A stretch of 64,000 nucleotides of DNA from Pseudomonas anatoliensis (lineage in GTDB: Bacteria; Pseudomonadota; Gammaproteobacteria; Pseudomonadales; Pseudomonadaceae). The stretch covers positions 124,001 through 188,000 of the forward strand of contig NZ_JACVHC010000008.1 in NCBI RefSeq assembly GCF_017976235.1, written 5' to 3'. How positions within the stretch are numbered: the stretch's first letter is position 1; the number at the start of each line of letters is the position of its first letter. The position numbers and the translations under genes are program-made. Shown here piece by piece: positions 50,491 through 59,501 of this stretch. A model generated the notes under the pieces. That model was not told the DNA's origin. It worked only from the letters and a program-made list of their open reading frames with translations, and made no database searches.

Positions 50491-51165
50491 TCAGACCGCG
50501 CCGCTACGTTTGTCAGGCGATTCGCTGATCAGCATGAACAGGCGAAACAGCACCACGCTGGTGAACAGTTGCAGGAAGCTGTGGGCACTGTCGATCAGGA
50601 CGGCGATCACCGGGTTTTGCGGCTCTGGATAAACCGCCAGGCTCGCCCCTTTGAGCAGCCACAGCGGTGTCATCACGCAGAGAATGCACAGCAGGATTCG
50701 CCAGAAATGCCCACGGGTCAGGCGCAGGCTTTCTTTCATGGCGTGCAATGGATTGAGGCCGCGCAGGACCAGCAGGTATTCGCCGAACGCCAGCATCACC
50801 ATGAGGATCAGGCCCGGCAGGAAGTACAGCGAAATGCCCAACAGGATCAGCAAGGTATTCAGCGCCGTGAGCAAGGCGAAGCGTGGCCACAGGGTGGCTG
50901 CCATCGCCAGCAGGTCGCGGTTGCGCGGCGACTCGCCACGGCTGCGGGCATCGAGAAACAGAATCAGCGCGGCGGTATACAACGGATAAATCACCAGGCC
51001 GACGATGATGCTGCTCGCCGCAAAGCTCTCCGGCCCGGTGGCGCGATCGACCACCTGTTGCAAAATGGCTTCGACGATCACCAGCGGCAGGCACAGCTGC
51101 ACGATGCTGACCAAATGGCGTTTGAAAAAATACAGAGAGTCGCGCAGCACTTCGAAGGCATTCAT
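50491..51165 (-). CDS. YciC/UPF0259 family membrane protein
   Basis: This 224-residue protein has about six membrane segments. It starts MNAFEVLRDSLYFFKRHLVSIVQLCLPLVIVEAILQQ and carries AFGEYLLVLRGLNPLHAMKESLRLTRGHFWRIL, both typical of YciC. The family is of unknown function. It is upstream of the EEP phosphatase on the same strand. Confidence 0.85.
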   Translation of the reverse strand: MNAFEVLRDSLYFFKRHLVSIVQLCLPLVIVEAILQQVVDRATGPESFAASSIIVGLVIYPLYTAALILFLDARSRGESPRNRDLLAMAATLWPRFALLTALNTLLILLGISLYFLPGLILMVMLAFGEYLLVLRGLNPLHAMKESLRLTRGHFWRILLCILCVMTPLWLLKGASLAVYPEPQNPVIAVLIDSAHSFLQLFTSVVLFRLFMLISESPDKRSGAV

Positions 51166-51343
51166 CAGTCGGTATCGCAGGTCGAAAACAGTGGCTCACT
51201 TTAACCGATGATGTGCGGCGCGGCACAAACGTAAACATTCGGTAAAGGTCGTTGAAACATCCTGTCACCGTCGCCATTACAGGTGAGCACCCCGTCCAGT
51301 GTGGACGAGGGCAATGTTTTCCCCGGCAATCTACGAGGTCGCC

Positions 51344-52087
51344 ATGAACAGCGAAGAGCAAACCCTGATCGATGGATTGTTTTCCCGGCTGCAACAGGCC
51401 GAAACGGAAGCAGCCCCGCGCGACGCCCAGGCCGAGACGCGGATCAAGGAACACCTGACACGCCAACCGGCGGCAGGTTATTTCATGACCCAGGCGATTC
51501 TGGTGCAAGAGGCAGCGCTCAAGAGCCTCGACGAACAGAACAAGCAACTGACCCGGCAAGTCCAGCAGTTGCAGGCCGAACTGCAATCGGCCAAGGCCCA
51601 AGGTGCGGCGCCGACGCCGAGCGGTGGCGGTGGTTTTCTATCGAGCATCTTTGGCGGCGGCAATTCGCGTCCGGCACCGGCCCAGAGCACCCCGGCATCC
51701 ACTGGCGGCTGGCGTGAACCGGCACCGCAGCAGAACTTCAATGCGCCCGCGCCGCAGCAGGGCTTCGGCGCACAGTCGCCTAACTACGCGCAACAAGCGG
51801 CTCCGGCGGCAGGCAGCAGCTTTCTCGGCGGCGCATTGAAAACCGCCGCTGGCGTGGCCGGTGGTGTGATGCTGGCGCAGGGCATCAGCAGCCTGTTTCA
51901 TCACAATCAGCAGCCGGAAGAAATTGTTGAAGTGATCAAGGAAGAGCCAGCGCAGGTTGCAGATCAGAGCAACAGCGGTTGGGGCGATGACCAGCGCATG
52001 GCCGGTAACGACCAGAGTGGCGTTTCCGATGCCGACTACAGCGATGACAATTCATCGTTCTTCGATGACGACGATTCCTTTGTCTAA
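51344..52087 (+). CDS. DUF2076 family protein
   Basis: This 247-residue protein starts MNSEEQTLIDGLFSRLQQAETEAAPRDAQAETRIKEHLTRQPAAGYFMTQAILVQEAALKSLDEQ, the DUF2076 core, followed by a coiled coil (about 60-85). A Gly/Pro/Gln-rich low-complexity region (about 90-160) precedes a GGALKTAAGVAGGVMLAQGI segment, and the C-terminus is acidic (DDNSSFFDDDDSFV). Its role is unknown; it is possibly periplasmic. The start at 51344 is chosen on family fit. Confidence 0.82.
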   Translation: MNSEEQTLIDGLFSRLQQAETEAAPRDAQAETRIKEHLTRQPAAGYFMTQAILVQEAALKSLDEQNKQLTRQVQQLQAELQSAKAQGAAPTPSGGGGFLSSIFGGGNSRPAPAQSTPASTGGWREPAPQQNFNAPAPQQGFGAQSPNYAQQAAPAAGSSFLGGALKTAAGVAGGVMLAQGISSLFHHNQQPEEIVEVIKEEPAQVADQSNSGWGDDQRMAGNDQSGVSDADYSDDNSSFFDDDDSFV

Positions 52088-52113
52088 TCCACCCTTTCGA
52101 ATGTGACACCGAC

Positions 52114-52212
52114 CCTGTGGCGAGGGGATTTATCCCCGTTGGGCTGCGAAGCAGCCCCGTTTTTCAGGGGGCCGCTGCGCGCCCCAACGGGGATAAATCC
52201 CCTCGCCACAGG
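52114..52212. repeat. REP doublet (family B), copy 3
   Basis: Inverted CTGTGGCGAGGGGATTTATC units bracket about 55 bases between the DUF2076 gene and the NYN gene. Confidence 0.88.
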
Positions 52213-52349
52213 TCACCACTCGTCAGTGCTACCTTGGCGCCTGCCGGTGATTATTCGCTGAACCTTCCTCTTGGCTGGCATACTGAGCGCCATTTTCGGG
52301 CCTGGCGCCTGATCCCGCTTCGTGCGCTTGTGCGCTCACAGGAACTCCG

Positions 52350-52829
52350 GTGAAAAAAATCGCAGTGTTCGCCGACGTGCAGAACCTCTACTACACCGTG
52401 CGTCAGGCCTATGGTTGCCACTTCAACTACGCGGCGCTGTGGGCAGACATCAGCAAGGACGGGCAGATCGTCGAGGCCTACGCCTACGCGATCGACCGTG
52501 GCGACAGCAAGCAGCAGCAGTTCCAGCAGATCCTGCGCAACCTCGGCTTCATCGTGAAGCTCAAGCCGTACATCCAGCGCAGCGACGGCTCGGCCAAGGG
52601 CGACTGGGACGTGGGCATCACCCTCGACATCATGGACGCCGCCGACCACGTCGACGAAGTTGTGCTGGCGTCCGGTGATGGCGATTTCGACATGCTGCTG
52701 GAGCGCATCATCAGCAAACACGGGGTGCAAGCGGTCGCTTACGGTGTTCCCGGCCTCACCGCCAACTCGCTGATCCGCGCCGCCAGCCGTTACGTGCCGA
52801 TCGAAGGCGCACTGCTACTGAAGAATTGA
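52350..52829 (+). CDS. NYN-domain ribonuclease-like protein
   Basis: This 159-residue protein is a single NYN (PIN-like, DUF88/LabA) domain: IAVFADVQNLYYTVRQAYG, AYAIDRGDSKQQQF, KGDWDVGITLDIMDAADHVDEVVLASGDGDFDMLLERI. Asp residues expected to bind metal are all present (FADVQN, DWDVGI, SGDGDF). It probably cuts structured RNA. GTG 52350 has AGGAACT upstream. A DEDDh exonuclease gene follows after 20 bases, so the two may form an RNA-processing pair. Confidence 0.88.
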   Translation: MKKIAVFADVQNLYYTVRQAYGCHFNYAALWADISKDGQIVEAYAYAIDRGDSKQQQFQQILRNLGFIVKLKPYIQRSDGSAKGDWDVGITLDIMDAADHVDEVVLASGDGDFDMLLERIISKHGVQAVAYGVPGLTANSLIRAASRYVPIEGALLLKN

Positions 52830-52849
52830 GCGGTTACTGAAGAATTGAT
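52817..52849. repeat. Tandem 14-bp duplication at gene junction
   Basis: TACTGAAGAATTGA occurs twice, 20 bases apart. The first copy carries the stop of the NYN gene and the second gives GAAG as Shine-Dalgarno for the exonuclease gene. Confidence 0.6.
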
Positions 52850-53476
52850 TTGTACGGAGTTGAACCCGGTTTGGAACGCATTGCAGTCATCGACTTTGAA
52901 ACCACTGGCCTCTCGCCAAACAGCAGCTGTCGCGCCACGGAAATCGCCGTGGTCATGCTGGAAAACGGCCGCATAGTCGAGCGTTACCAGAGCCTGATGA
53001 ACGCCGGTGTGCGCGTCCCCGCGTTCATCGAACAACTGACCGGCATCAGCAACGCCATGCTGCGCACCGCGCCACCGGCAGAGCAGGTGATGAACGAGGT
53101 CAACGAGTTTGTCGGCTGCACGCCACTGGTCGCGCACAACGCTTCGTTCGACCAGAAGTTCTGGGACTTCGAGCTGGGGCGGATCAAGCGCACGCGCCTG
53201 CAAAACTTCGCCTGTTCGCTACTGTTGGCTCGCCGCTTGATGCCGGCCGCGCCGAATCACAAGCTCGGCACGCTCACCACGTTTGCGCGTCTGCCGCACA
53301 CCGGTCAGGCTCACCGGGCGATGGCGGATGCGGAGATGGCGGCGAATCTGATGGCGCATCTGGCGGATGAATTGCGCAGCAAGCATGGCGTGCGTGAGTT
53401 ATCCCATGACCTGCTGTGCAAACTGCAGAAAGTCCCGGCCGCCAAAGTCAGCGAACATCTGCAGCGCTATCGCTGA
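52850..53476 (+). CDS. DEDDh 3'-5' exonuclease (DnaQ-like)
   Basis: This 208-residue exonuclease has the DEDDh motifs VIDFETTGLSP (Exo I), TPLVAHNASFDQKFWDFEL (Exo II) and HRAMADAEMAANLMAHL (Exo III). It resembles the epsilon subunit of DNA polymerase III without a polymerase-binding tail; C-terminal LSHDLLCKLQKVPAAKV is of unknown role. No ATG fits. TTG 52850 has GAAG eight bases upstream, and TTG 52871 (MERIAVIDF) is also possible. Confidence 0.85.
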   Translation: MYGVEPGLERIAVIDFETTGLSPNSSCRATEIAVVMLENGRIVERYQSLMNAGVRVPAFIEQLTGISNAMLRTAPPAEQVMNEVNEFVGCTPLVAHNASFDQKFWDFELGRIKRTRLQNFACSLLLARRLMPAAPNHKLGTLTTFARLPHTGQAHRAMADAEMAANLMAHLADELRSKHGVRELSHDLLCKLQKVPAAKVSEHLQRYR

Positions 53477-53496
53477 TCCCAAAATCACTGAAGCTT

Positions 53497-53592
53497 CCCT
53501 GTAGGAGCTGTCGAGTGAAACGAGGCTGCGATCTTTTGATCTTGTTTTTAAAAGCAAGATCAAAAGATCGCAGCCTGCGGCAGCTCCTACAG
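53497..53592. repeat. REP doublet (family A), copy 9, variant arm
   Basis: One arm reads GCTGTCGAGTGAAACGAGGC where other copies have GCTGCCGCAGGC; the other arm is standard. The same variant arm occurs at 56281-56300. Confidence 0.88.
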
Positions 53593-53599
53593 GAGAACT

Positions 53600-53782
53600 C
53601 TACTTGCCGTTGCCTTCGATGTGCCCCAACGGCACGCGCTTTTCGATGGCGCTCGACAACACAATCGATGTCTCGCTAACCCAGAACTTCGCCACTGTCG
53701 AATCGCGGTCGATCTCCGTGATTTCCAAAGTGTACCGGCGCGATAAACAGGTTTTGTAGCTTATTTTTGCCTGCTGGCCTTT
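53600..53782 (-). pseudogene. Possible gene remnant (C-terminal fragment)
   Basis: A 61-codon open frame without an ATG encodes a protein-like string that includes YTLEITEIDRDSTVAKFWV and SAIEKRVPLGHIEGNGK and ends at TAG. It has normal Pseudomonas codon use and an amphipathic beta pattern, but no start codon or upstream sequence. It may be the tail of a deleted gene, or chance. A REP doublet abuts its stop. I do not recognise a family. The other bases of this 347-base gap hold only the REP doublet and the promoter region of the EamA gene. Confidence 0.35.
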
Positions 53783-53823
53783 CTAGAATATCCAGTCTCC
53801 TGACTCTGACTGTCGAGTTGCTC

Positions 53824-54759
53824 ATGTCTGCCCTGCGCCGTTTTTCCTTGCCGCTGATCGCCGCGTTTTTTGCGTTGTATGTGATTTGGGGATCGACCTA
53901 TCTGGTGATCCGCATTGGCGTCGAATACTGGCCGCCGCTGATGCTCGGCGGCGTGCGTTTTGTGATTGCCGGCGCGTTGATGTACGGGTTCCTGCGCTGG
54001 CGCGGGGCACCGGCGCCGACTTGGGCGCAGTGGAAAGCGGCGGGGATCATCGGGATTTTGCTGCTCAGCTTCGGTAACGGTGCAGTGAGTGTGGCCGAGC
54101 ACTCGGGGGTGGCTTCGGGCGTGGCGGCGTTGGCGGTGGCGACGGTGCCGTTGTTCACCTTGCTCTTCGGTTATTTCTGGGGCGCACGTAATACTCGTCT
54201 CGAGTGGGCCGGGGTGGGCTTGGGCATTGTCGGCATTGCCATGCTCAACATGGGGTCCAATCTGCAATCGAGTCCGCTGGGTGCCGCGTTGCTGATTTTT
54301 GCTGCAGCGGCCTGGGCTTTCGGTTCGGTGTGGAGCCGGCATCTGCCGCTGCCGCAGGGTGCGATGGCCAGTGCCGTGGAAATGCTGGTCGGCGGGGTGG
54401 TGCTGCTGATCGGCAGTGCGCTGAGCGGCGAACGCCTGCAAGCGCTGCCGCCGATTGAAGGCTGGCTGGCGCTGGCGTATCTGATTTTCTTCGGCTCGAT
54501 CATCGCCTTCAATTCCTACATGTACCTGCTCAAGCACGTGCGCCCGGCGGCGGCGACCAGTTATGCCTACGTCAACCCGGCGGTGGCGGTGTTGCTCGGG
54601 ATCGTGTTTGTTGGCGAGACTATTGGTATCGAAGAGGCGCTGGCGATGCTGGTGATCATCAGCGCTGTGGTGTTGATTGGCTTGCCGCAGTGGCGCCGGC
54701 CAGTACTGCCGCCAGTCGCAGCGCCGACAGCCGTTCCCGCGGAACAGCGTACGAATTAG
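53824..54759 (+). CDS. EamA/DMT family exporter (YedA-like)
   Basis: This 311-residue protein has ten membrane segments in two EamA halves. ALYVIWGSTYLVIRIGVEYWPPLMLGGVRFVIAGALMY in the first half and SYAYVNPAVAVLLGIVFVGETIG in the second are typical of YedA/RhtA-type exporters of amino acids or drugs. The start ATG 53824 (MSALRRFSLPLIAAF) fits the family; an open frame continues upstream to 53767. rhlE follows after 65 bases. Confidence 0.9.
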   Translation: MSALRRFSLPLIAAFFALYVIWGSTYLVIRIGVEYWPPLMLGGVRFVIAGALMYGFLRWRGAPAPTWAQWKAAGIIGILLLSFGNGAVSVAEHSGVASGVAALAVATVPLFTLLFGYFWGARNTRLEWAGVGLGIVGIAMLNMGSNLQSSPLGAALLIFAAAAWAFGSVWSRHLPLPQGAMASAVEMLVGGVVLLIGSALSGERLQALPPIEGWLALAYLIFFGSIIAFNSYMYLLKHVRPAAATSYAYVNPAVAVLLGIVFVGETIGIEEALAMLVIISAVVLIGLPQWRRPVLPPVAAPTAVPAEQRTN

Positions 54760-54824
54760 GGTAAACTGCGCGGCATTGCACATTCGTTTTGCACAATCGC
54801 GCTGAATTTTCCTACGGTACTTCC

Positions 54825-56162
54825 ATGACTTTCGCCTCTCTTGGCCTGATCGAACCCTTGCTGCGCTCCCTTGAGACGCTCGGCTACCAGACCCCGACGC
54901 CGGTTCAGGCGCAAGCCATTCCGGCCGTGCTGGCCGGTCGTGACCTGATGGCTGCCGCCCAGACCGGCACTGGCAAGACCGCCGGTTTCGCCTTGCCGCT
55001 GCTGCAGTTGCTGGCCATGGAAGGGCCGAAAGTCGCTGCCAATTCGGCGCGTGCGCTGATTCTGGTGCCGACCCGCGAGCTGGCCGAGCAGGTTCACGAA
55101 GCCGTGCGTCAGTACGCCGAGAACCTGCCGTTGCGCACTTACGCGGTGTACGGCGGTGTCAGCATCAATCCGCAGATGATGAAGCTGCGCGGCGGCGTCG
55201 ACGTGCTGGTCGCCACGCCTGGTCGCCTGATCGACCTGTTCCGCCAGAACGCGCTGAAACTCGATCAGTTGCAGACTCTGGTGCTGGATGAAGCCGATCG
55301 TATGCTCGACCTGGGCTTCTCCGAAGAACTGGCGAACATTTACCGCATGCTGCCGAAAAAGCGCCAGACCCTGCTGTTCTCCGCGACCTTCTCTGATGAC
55401 ATCCGCCTGCTGGCCGGGCAGATGCTCAACGATCCGCTGAGCGTTGAAGTCAGCCCGCGCAACGTCGCGGCCAACACCGTCAAGCAGTGGATCGTGACGG
55501 TGGACAAGAAGCGCAAGGCGGAACTGTTCGTGCACTTGATGCGCAAGAACAAGTGGAAGCAAGTGCTGGTATTCGCCAAGACCCGCAACGGCGTCGATGC
55601 GCTGGTGGAAAAACTGCAGGGGCTGGGTGTCAACGCGGACGGTATCCACGGTGATAAACCGCAAGCGACCCGTCAGCGTGCGCTGGATCGCTTCAAACTC
55701 AGCGAAGTGCAGATTCTGGTGGCCACCGATGTCGCGGCCCGTGGTCTGGATATCGAAGATCTGCCGCTGGTGATCAACTTCGACCTGCCGATTGTCGCCG
55801 AGGATTACATTCACCGGATCGGCCGTACTGGCCGTGCGGGTGCGACCGGCGAGGCGATTTCGCTGGTGTGCGCGGACGAAGTGAACATGTTGTCGGCGAT
55901 TGAAATGCTGACGCGTCAGACGTTGAAGCGTCAGAACGAGCCGGATTTCGAGCCTGAGCACCGCGTGCCGGATACCGATGCCAGCGGTCAGGTGATCAAG
56001 AAGCCGAAGAAACCGAAAAAGCCGAAAACCTCCGGCGGTGGCGGCAAGCGCAATCTCGGTAAGTGGGTCGATAGCGGCGAAACGCAGGCGCCGGAGCCTT
56101 CGATCAAGCCTGTGCGCAAGGTGCCGGTGTTTAACACTGGGCCGCGTAAGCGCAAGCCATAA
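54825..56162 (+). CDS. rhlE: DEAD-box RNA helicase RhlE-type
   Basis: This 445-residue helicase has the Q motif (YQTPTPVQAQAIP), motif I AAQTGTGKTAGF, motif II VLDEADRML, motif III FSATF, and motif VI HRIGRTGRAGATGE. A basic C-terminal tail (KKPKKPKKPKTSGGGGKRN...GPRKRKP) binds RNA. RhlE-type helicases act in ribosome assembly and mRNA decay, often in the cold. The start at 54825 (MTFASLGLIEPLLRSL) is the family start. Confidence 0.93.
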   Translation: MTFASLGLIEPLLRSLETLGYQTPTPVQAQAIPAVLAGRDLMAAAQTGTGKTAGFALPLLQLLAMEGPKVAANSARALILVPTRELAEQVHEAVRQYAENLPLRTYAVYGGVSINPQMMKLRGGVDVLVATPGRLIDLFRQNALKLDQLQTLVLDEADRMLDLGFSEELANIYRMLPKKRQTLLFSATFSDDIRLLAGQMLNDPLSVEVSPRNVAANTVKQWIVTVDKKRKAELFVHLMRKNKWKQVLVFAKTRNGVDALVEKLQGLGVNADGIHGDKPQATRQRALDRFKLSEVQILVATDVAARGLDIEDLPLVINFDLPIVAEDYIHRIGRTGRAGATGEAISLVCADEVNMLSAIEMLTRQTLKRQNEPDFEPEHRVPDTDASGQVIKKPKKPKKPKTSGGGGKRNLGKWVDSGETQAPEPSIKPVRKVPVFNTGPRKRKP

Positions 56163-56212
56163 AAGTCGCGGAGCCTGTCAGGCAGGCCCAATCACTTCGA
56201 CGCAGCGCGATA

Positions 56213-56308
56213 CCCCTGTAGGAGCTGCGGCACGCTGCGATCTTTTGATCTTGCTTCAAGAAAGATCAAAAGATCGCAGCCTCGTTTCACTCGACAGCTC
56301 CTAAAGGT
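56213..56308. repeat. REP doublet (family A), copy 10, variant arm
   Basis: This is an inverted pair between the convergent rhlE and flavoprotein genes. One arm has GGCACGC in place of GCCGCAGGC, and the other carries the CTCGTTTCACTCGACAG form also found at 53497-53592. Confidence 0.88.
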
Positions 56309-56320
56309 TTTGTGCTGTCT

Positions 56321-57562
56321 TCAGTCCTGACGCTGCAACCACTCCACCATCCCCAACCCCGCAGCCCGTCCACTGGCAAAACACCCCGTCAGCAAATACC
56401 CGCCCGTCGGCGCTTCCCAATCCAGCATCTCGCCCGCGCAGAAAACTCCCGGCAATGCCTTGAGCATCAGTCGCTCATCCATCGCCTCGAACGTCACGCC
56501 ACCCGCACTGCTGATCGCTTCATCCAGCGGACGGGTTTTCACCACGGTCAGTGGCAATGCCTTGATCGCCCGGGCCAACAACGCCGGATCAGCGAATGCT
56601 GCAGCGTCAGTCAATTCACGCAGCAGCGCCGCTTTCACCCCATCAATCCCGACCTGACTGTGCAAGTGCTTGGACATCGAGCGCGAGCCACGCGGTTTGC
56701 TCAACGCAGCCTGAATTTTATCCACAGGCCGGCCCGGCAGCAGGTCAATGTGAATGGTCGCTGAGCCGTGCGCGTTGATCGCCTCACGCATCGGTGCCGA
56801 CAACGCGTAGATCAAACTTCCTTCAATGCCGGTCGCGGTGATCACGCATTCGCCCAAGCGGGGAATGTCGTCGTTCAAGCCGATGGCGATATTTTTCAGC
56901 GGCGCGCCGGCGAATTTACTGACGAGTAATTCGCTCCATGCCTGCACCTCGAAGCCGCAGTTACTTGGCTGCAATGGCGCCAGTCCTACACCGCGCTGTT
57001 CCAGCGCCAGCATCCAGGCACCGTCGGAACCGAGTCGCGACCAACTGCCGCCGCCGAGGGCGAGCAGGGTGGCGTCCGGCTTTAAGGTTTTCTCGCCTTC
57101 CGGGCTGTCGATGCGCAGCGCACCTTGTTCATCCCAACCGAGCCAGTGATGGCGGGTGTGGATAACTACGCCGCTGTCGCGCAGACGCTTGAGCCAGGCG
57201 CGCAGCAACGGGGCGGCTTTCATGTCGGTGGGGAATACACGGCCGGAGCTGCCGATGAAGGTTTCGATGCCCAGATCGTGAATCCAGCGGCACAACGCAT
57301 CGGCATCGAAGCTGCGCAGCAACGGGGCGATTTGCGGTGCACGTTCGGCGTAGCGCGAAAGGAACGCCGGGTAGGCTTCGGAATGGGTGATGTTCATGCC
57401 GCCGACCCCGGCCAGCAGGAACTTGCGGCCCACCGAGGGCATGCCGTCGTACAAATCGACGCGTACTCCGGCCTGGCTCAGCACTTCGGCGGCCATCAGG
57501 CCGGCAGGTCCACCGCCGATGATGGCGACGTGAGCGGGGGAGGAGGCGGTGTTCTGAGTCAT
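56321..57562 (-). CDS. BaiN/HI0933-type flavoprotein
   Basis: This 413-residue FAD protein belongs to the HI0933/BaiN group (TIGR03862-like). The N-terminal dinucleotide site is VAIIGGGPAGLMAAEVLSQAG. GRKFLLAGVGGMNITHSE and the C-terminal AGEMLDWEAPTGGYLLTGCFASGRAAG are signatures. The reaction is unknown. The start at 57562 (MTQNTASSPAHVAII) is chosen over the longer frame, which runs through the REP at 57616. Confidence 0.9.
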   Translation of the reverse strand: MTQNTASSPAHVAIIGGGPAGLMAAEVLSQAGVRVDLYDGMPSVGRKFLLAGVGGMNITHSEAYPAFLSRYAERAPQIAPLLRSFDADALCRWIHDLGIETFIGSSGRVFPTDMKAAPLLRAWLKRLRDSGVVIHTRHHWLGWDEQGALRIDSPEGEKTLKPDATLLALGGGSWSRLGSDGAWMLALEQRGVGLAPLQPSNCGFEVQAWSELLVSKFAGAPLKNIAIGLNDDIPRLGECVITATGIEGSLIYALSAPMREAINAHGSATIHIDLLPGRPVDKIQAALSKPRGSRSMSKHLHSQVGIDGVKAALLRELTDAAAFADPALLARAIKALPLTVVKTRPLDEAISSAGGVTFEAMDERLMLKALPGVFCAGEMLDWEAPTGGYLLTGCFASGRAAGLGMVEWLQRQD

Positions 57563-57615
57563 GGCGTGCGCTGCGGTATGGCGGGATAAGGCGCGCATTC
57601 TAACAGCCGGGATCT

Positions 57616-57704
57616 TTGTAGGAGCTGCCGAAGGCTGCGATCTTTTGCTGTTGATTTTTACGGCCAAGAGCAAAAGATCGCAGCCTTCGGCAGCTCCTGC
57701 AGGG
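57616..57704. repeat. REP doublet (family A), copy 11
   Basis: This inverted pair lies upstream of the flavoprotein gene. The core is standard, but CTCCTGCAGG replaces CTCCTACAGG in one arm. Confidence 0.88.
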
Positions 57705-57819
57705 TTCTGGTTAAAAAGTGATCAGTGCGCTGTACGCTATGTTCGCTGTGGCCTGTAGTCCCTTTCACTCAGGTTATCCACAGGCAGTTCCACAGCGATT
57801 GTGGGTAACGCAGCACAGC

Positions 57820-58740
57820 TCAATGACAACCGTGTGACGTCCAGACCCGCTGCGCGCTGTGATGAAGAATGCCGTGGCGGCGGGCGAGGGCGTGGCGGTC
57901 CTTGCTGTAGCCGCCACCAATCACGCCGACCACCGGGATGTCACGGCCCAGACAATGGCGCATCACGCTTTCATCGCGGGCGGCGACACCTTCGTCGGTC
58001 AGTTGCAGATAGCCCAGGGCGTCGTCCTTGTGCACGTCGACGCCGGCGTCATACAACACCAGATCCGGTTGATACAGCGGCAGCAAATAGTTGAGCGTGT
58101 CGTCGACTACTTTCAAATAATCGGCATCGCCCATGCCTTTGGGCAGCGGAATATCCCAGTCACTTTCGGCTTTGCGTGCAGGAAAATTCTTCTCGCAGTG
58201 CAGGGAAACGGTAATCGCCTCCGGTGTGTCGTGCAGGATGCGCGCGGTGCCGTCGCCCTGATGCACGTCGCAATCGAAGATCAGCACGCGATTGACCCGG
58301 CCGCTTTGCAGCAGGTATTGGCTGATGATCGCCAGGTCATTGAAGATGCAGAACCCGGCCGGGTAGTCGAAATGCGCGTGATGGGTGCCACCCGCCAGAT
58401 GACAAGCCAAGCCATGTTCCAGGGCTTTTTCCGCCGCCAGAATCGAACCGCCGACCGCCCGCACCGTGCGCCGCGCCAGTGCTTCGTTCCACGGCAGGCC
58501 GAGGCGCCGCTGGTCCTCGCGAGACAACTCGCCGCTCATGTAGCGTTCGATATAGCTACGGTCATGCGCCAGCGCGAGGATGTCGTTGGGACAGATCTCG
58601 GGGCGCAACAGATCGGCGTCACGGGTCAGGCCGCTGTCGACCAGGTGATCGCGCAACAGACGAAACTTGTCCATGGGAAAGCGGTGATCCGCTGGGAACT
58701 CGGGGCTGTAGTCTTCGTGGTAGATCAGCGGCAATGGCAT
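57820..58740 (-). CDS. Histone deacetylase-family amidohydrolase
   Basis: This 306-residue arginase/deacetylase-fold enzyme has GGTHHAHFDYPAGFCIFNDLA, VLIFDCDVHQGDGTARIL and VLYDAGVDVHKDDALGYLQLTDEGV, with zinc ligands Asp, His and Asp in place, and GGGYSKD near the C-terminus. Bacterial members deacetylate polyamines or small acetyl compounds rather than histones. It is a compact single-domain form. It is divergent from the acetyltransferase gene, which could be a functional partner. Confidence 0.9.
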   Translation of the reverse strand: MPLPLIYHEDYSPEFPADHRFPMDKFRLLRDHLVDSGLTRDADLLRPEICPNDILALAHDRSYIERYMSGELSREDQRRLGLPWNEALARRTVRAVGGSILAAEKALEHGLACHLAGGTHHAHFDYPAGFCIFNDLAIISQYLLQSGRVNRVLIFDCDVHQGDGTARILHDTPEAITVSLHCEKNFPARKAESDWDIPLPKGMGDADYLKVVDDTLNYLLPLYQPDLVLYDAGVDVHKDDALGYLQLTDEGVAARDESVMRHCLGRDIPVVGVIGGGYSKDRHALARRHGILHHSAQRVWTSHGCH

Positions 58741-58822
58741 GGCTTTTTCGCGTGGGAACGTTGGAAAGAGTGAAGGATCCTACCAGCGATGTAGACTTGC
58801 GGCATGGAAACGGAGGGGCACG

Positions 58823-59392
58823 ATGGAGCCGATACTGCAACTGGAAAGCGCACGCCTGCTGATGCGTCAGTGGCAGGACGAGGATTTGCCGGCATTTGCG
58901 GCGATGTGTGCCGATCCTCAGGTCATGCGCTACTTTCCGGCACCCTTGAGCCGACTGGAAAGTGCCGCGCTGATTGGCCGGGTACGCGGACATTTTGCCG
59001 AGCATGGCTACGGTTTGTGGGCGCTGGAGCGCAAGGACAGCGGCGAGTTCATTGGGTTCACCGGGCTGGGTGTCGTCGGTTTCGACGCGTCATTCACGCC
59101 GGCAGTGGAAATCGGCTGGCGTCTGGCCAAGGAACATTGGGGCCTGGGTTACGCCAGTGAAGCGGCGTGGACCGCTCTGCGCTGCGGCTTTGATCGATTG
59201 GCCTTGAAAGAGATCGTGTCTTTCACCGCACAAAGCAATCTGCCTTCGGAGAAAGTCATGCAGGCGATCGGCATGCATCACGCGCCGGCCGATGACTTTG
59301 ATCATCCGAAACTCCCCGTCGAACACCCGTTAAGAAGGCATGTGCTGTATCGCATCACCCGGGAACAATGGCTGCAAACCTTGCATGGATAA
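58823..59392 (+). CDS. GNAT acetyltransferase (RimJ/RimL-like)
   Basis: This 189-residue GNAT enzyme starts MEPILQLESARLLMRQWQDEDLPAFAAMCADPQVMRYF. The block VEIGWRLAKEHWGLGYASEAAWTALRCGFDRLALKEIVSFTAQSNLPSEKVMQAIGM holds the acetyl-CoA site, as in RimJ/RimL proteins. The substrate is unknown. GGAGGGG precedes the ATG. Confidence 0.9.
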   Translation: MEPILQLESARLLMRQWQDEDLPAFAAMCADPQVMRYFPAPLSRLESAALIGRVRGHFAEHGYGLWALERKDSGEFIGFTGLGVVGFDASFTPAVEIGWRLAKEHWGLGYASEAAWTALRCGFDRLALKEIVSFTAQSNLPSEKVMQAIGMHHAPADDFDHPKLPVEHPLRRHVLYRITREQWLQTLHG

Positions 59393-59501
59393 GCCGACAC
59401 GGACGTTTACAATGGCCGCCAAATCATTGGCCTGCGCCAGAATCTGAATCGACCGCCGTAGCCAAGACTGCGCGGTATAGCTTTGTGTGAGGAGAGCCTG
59501 A

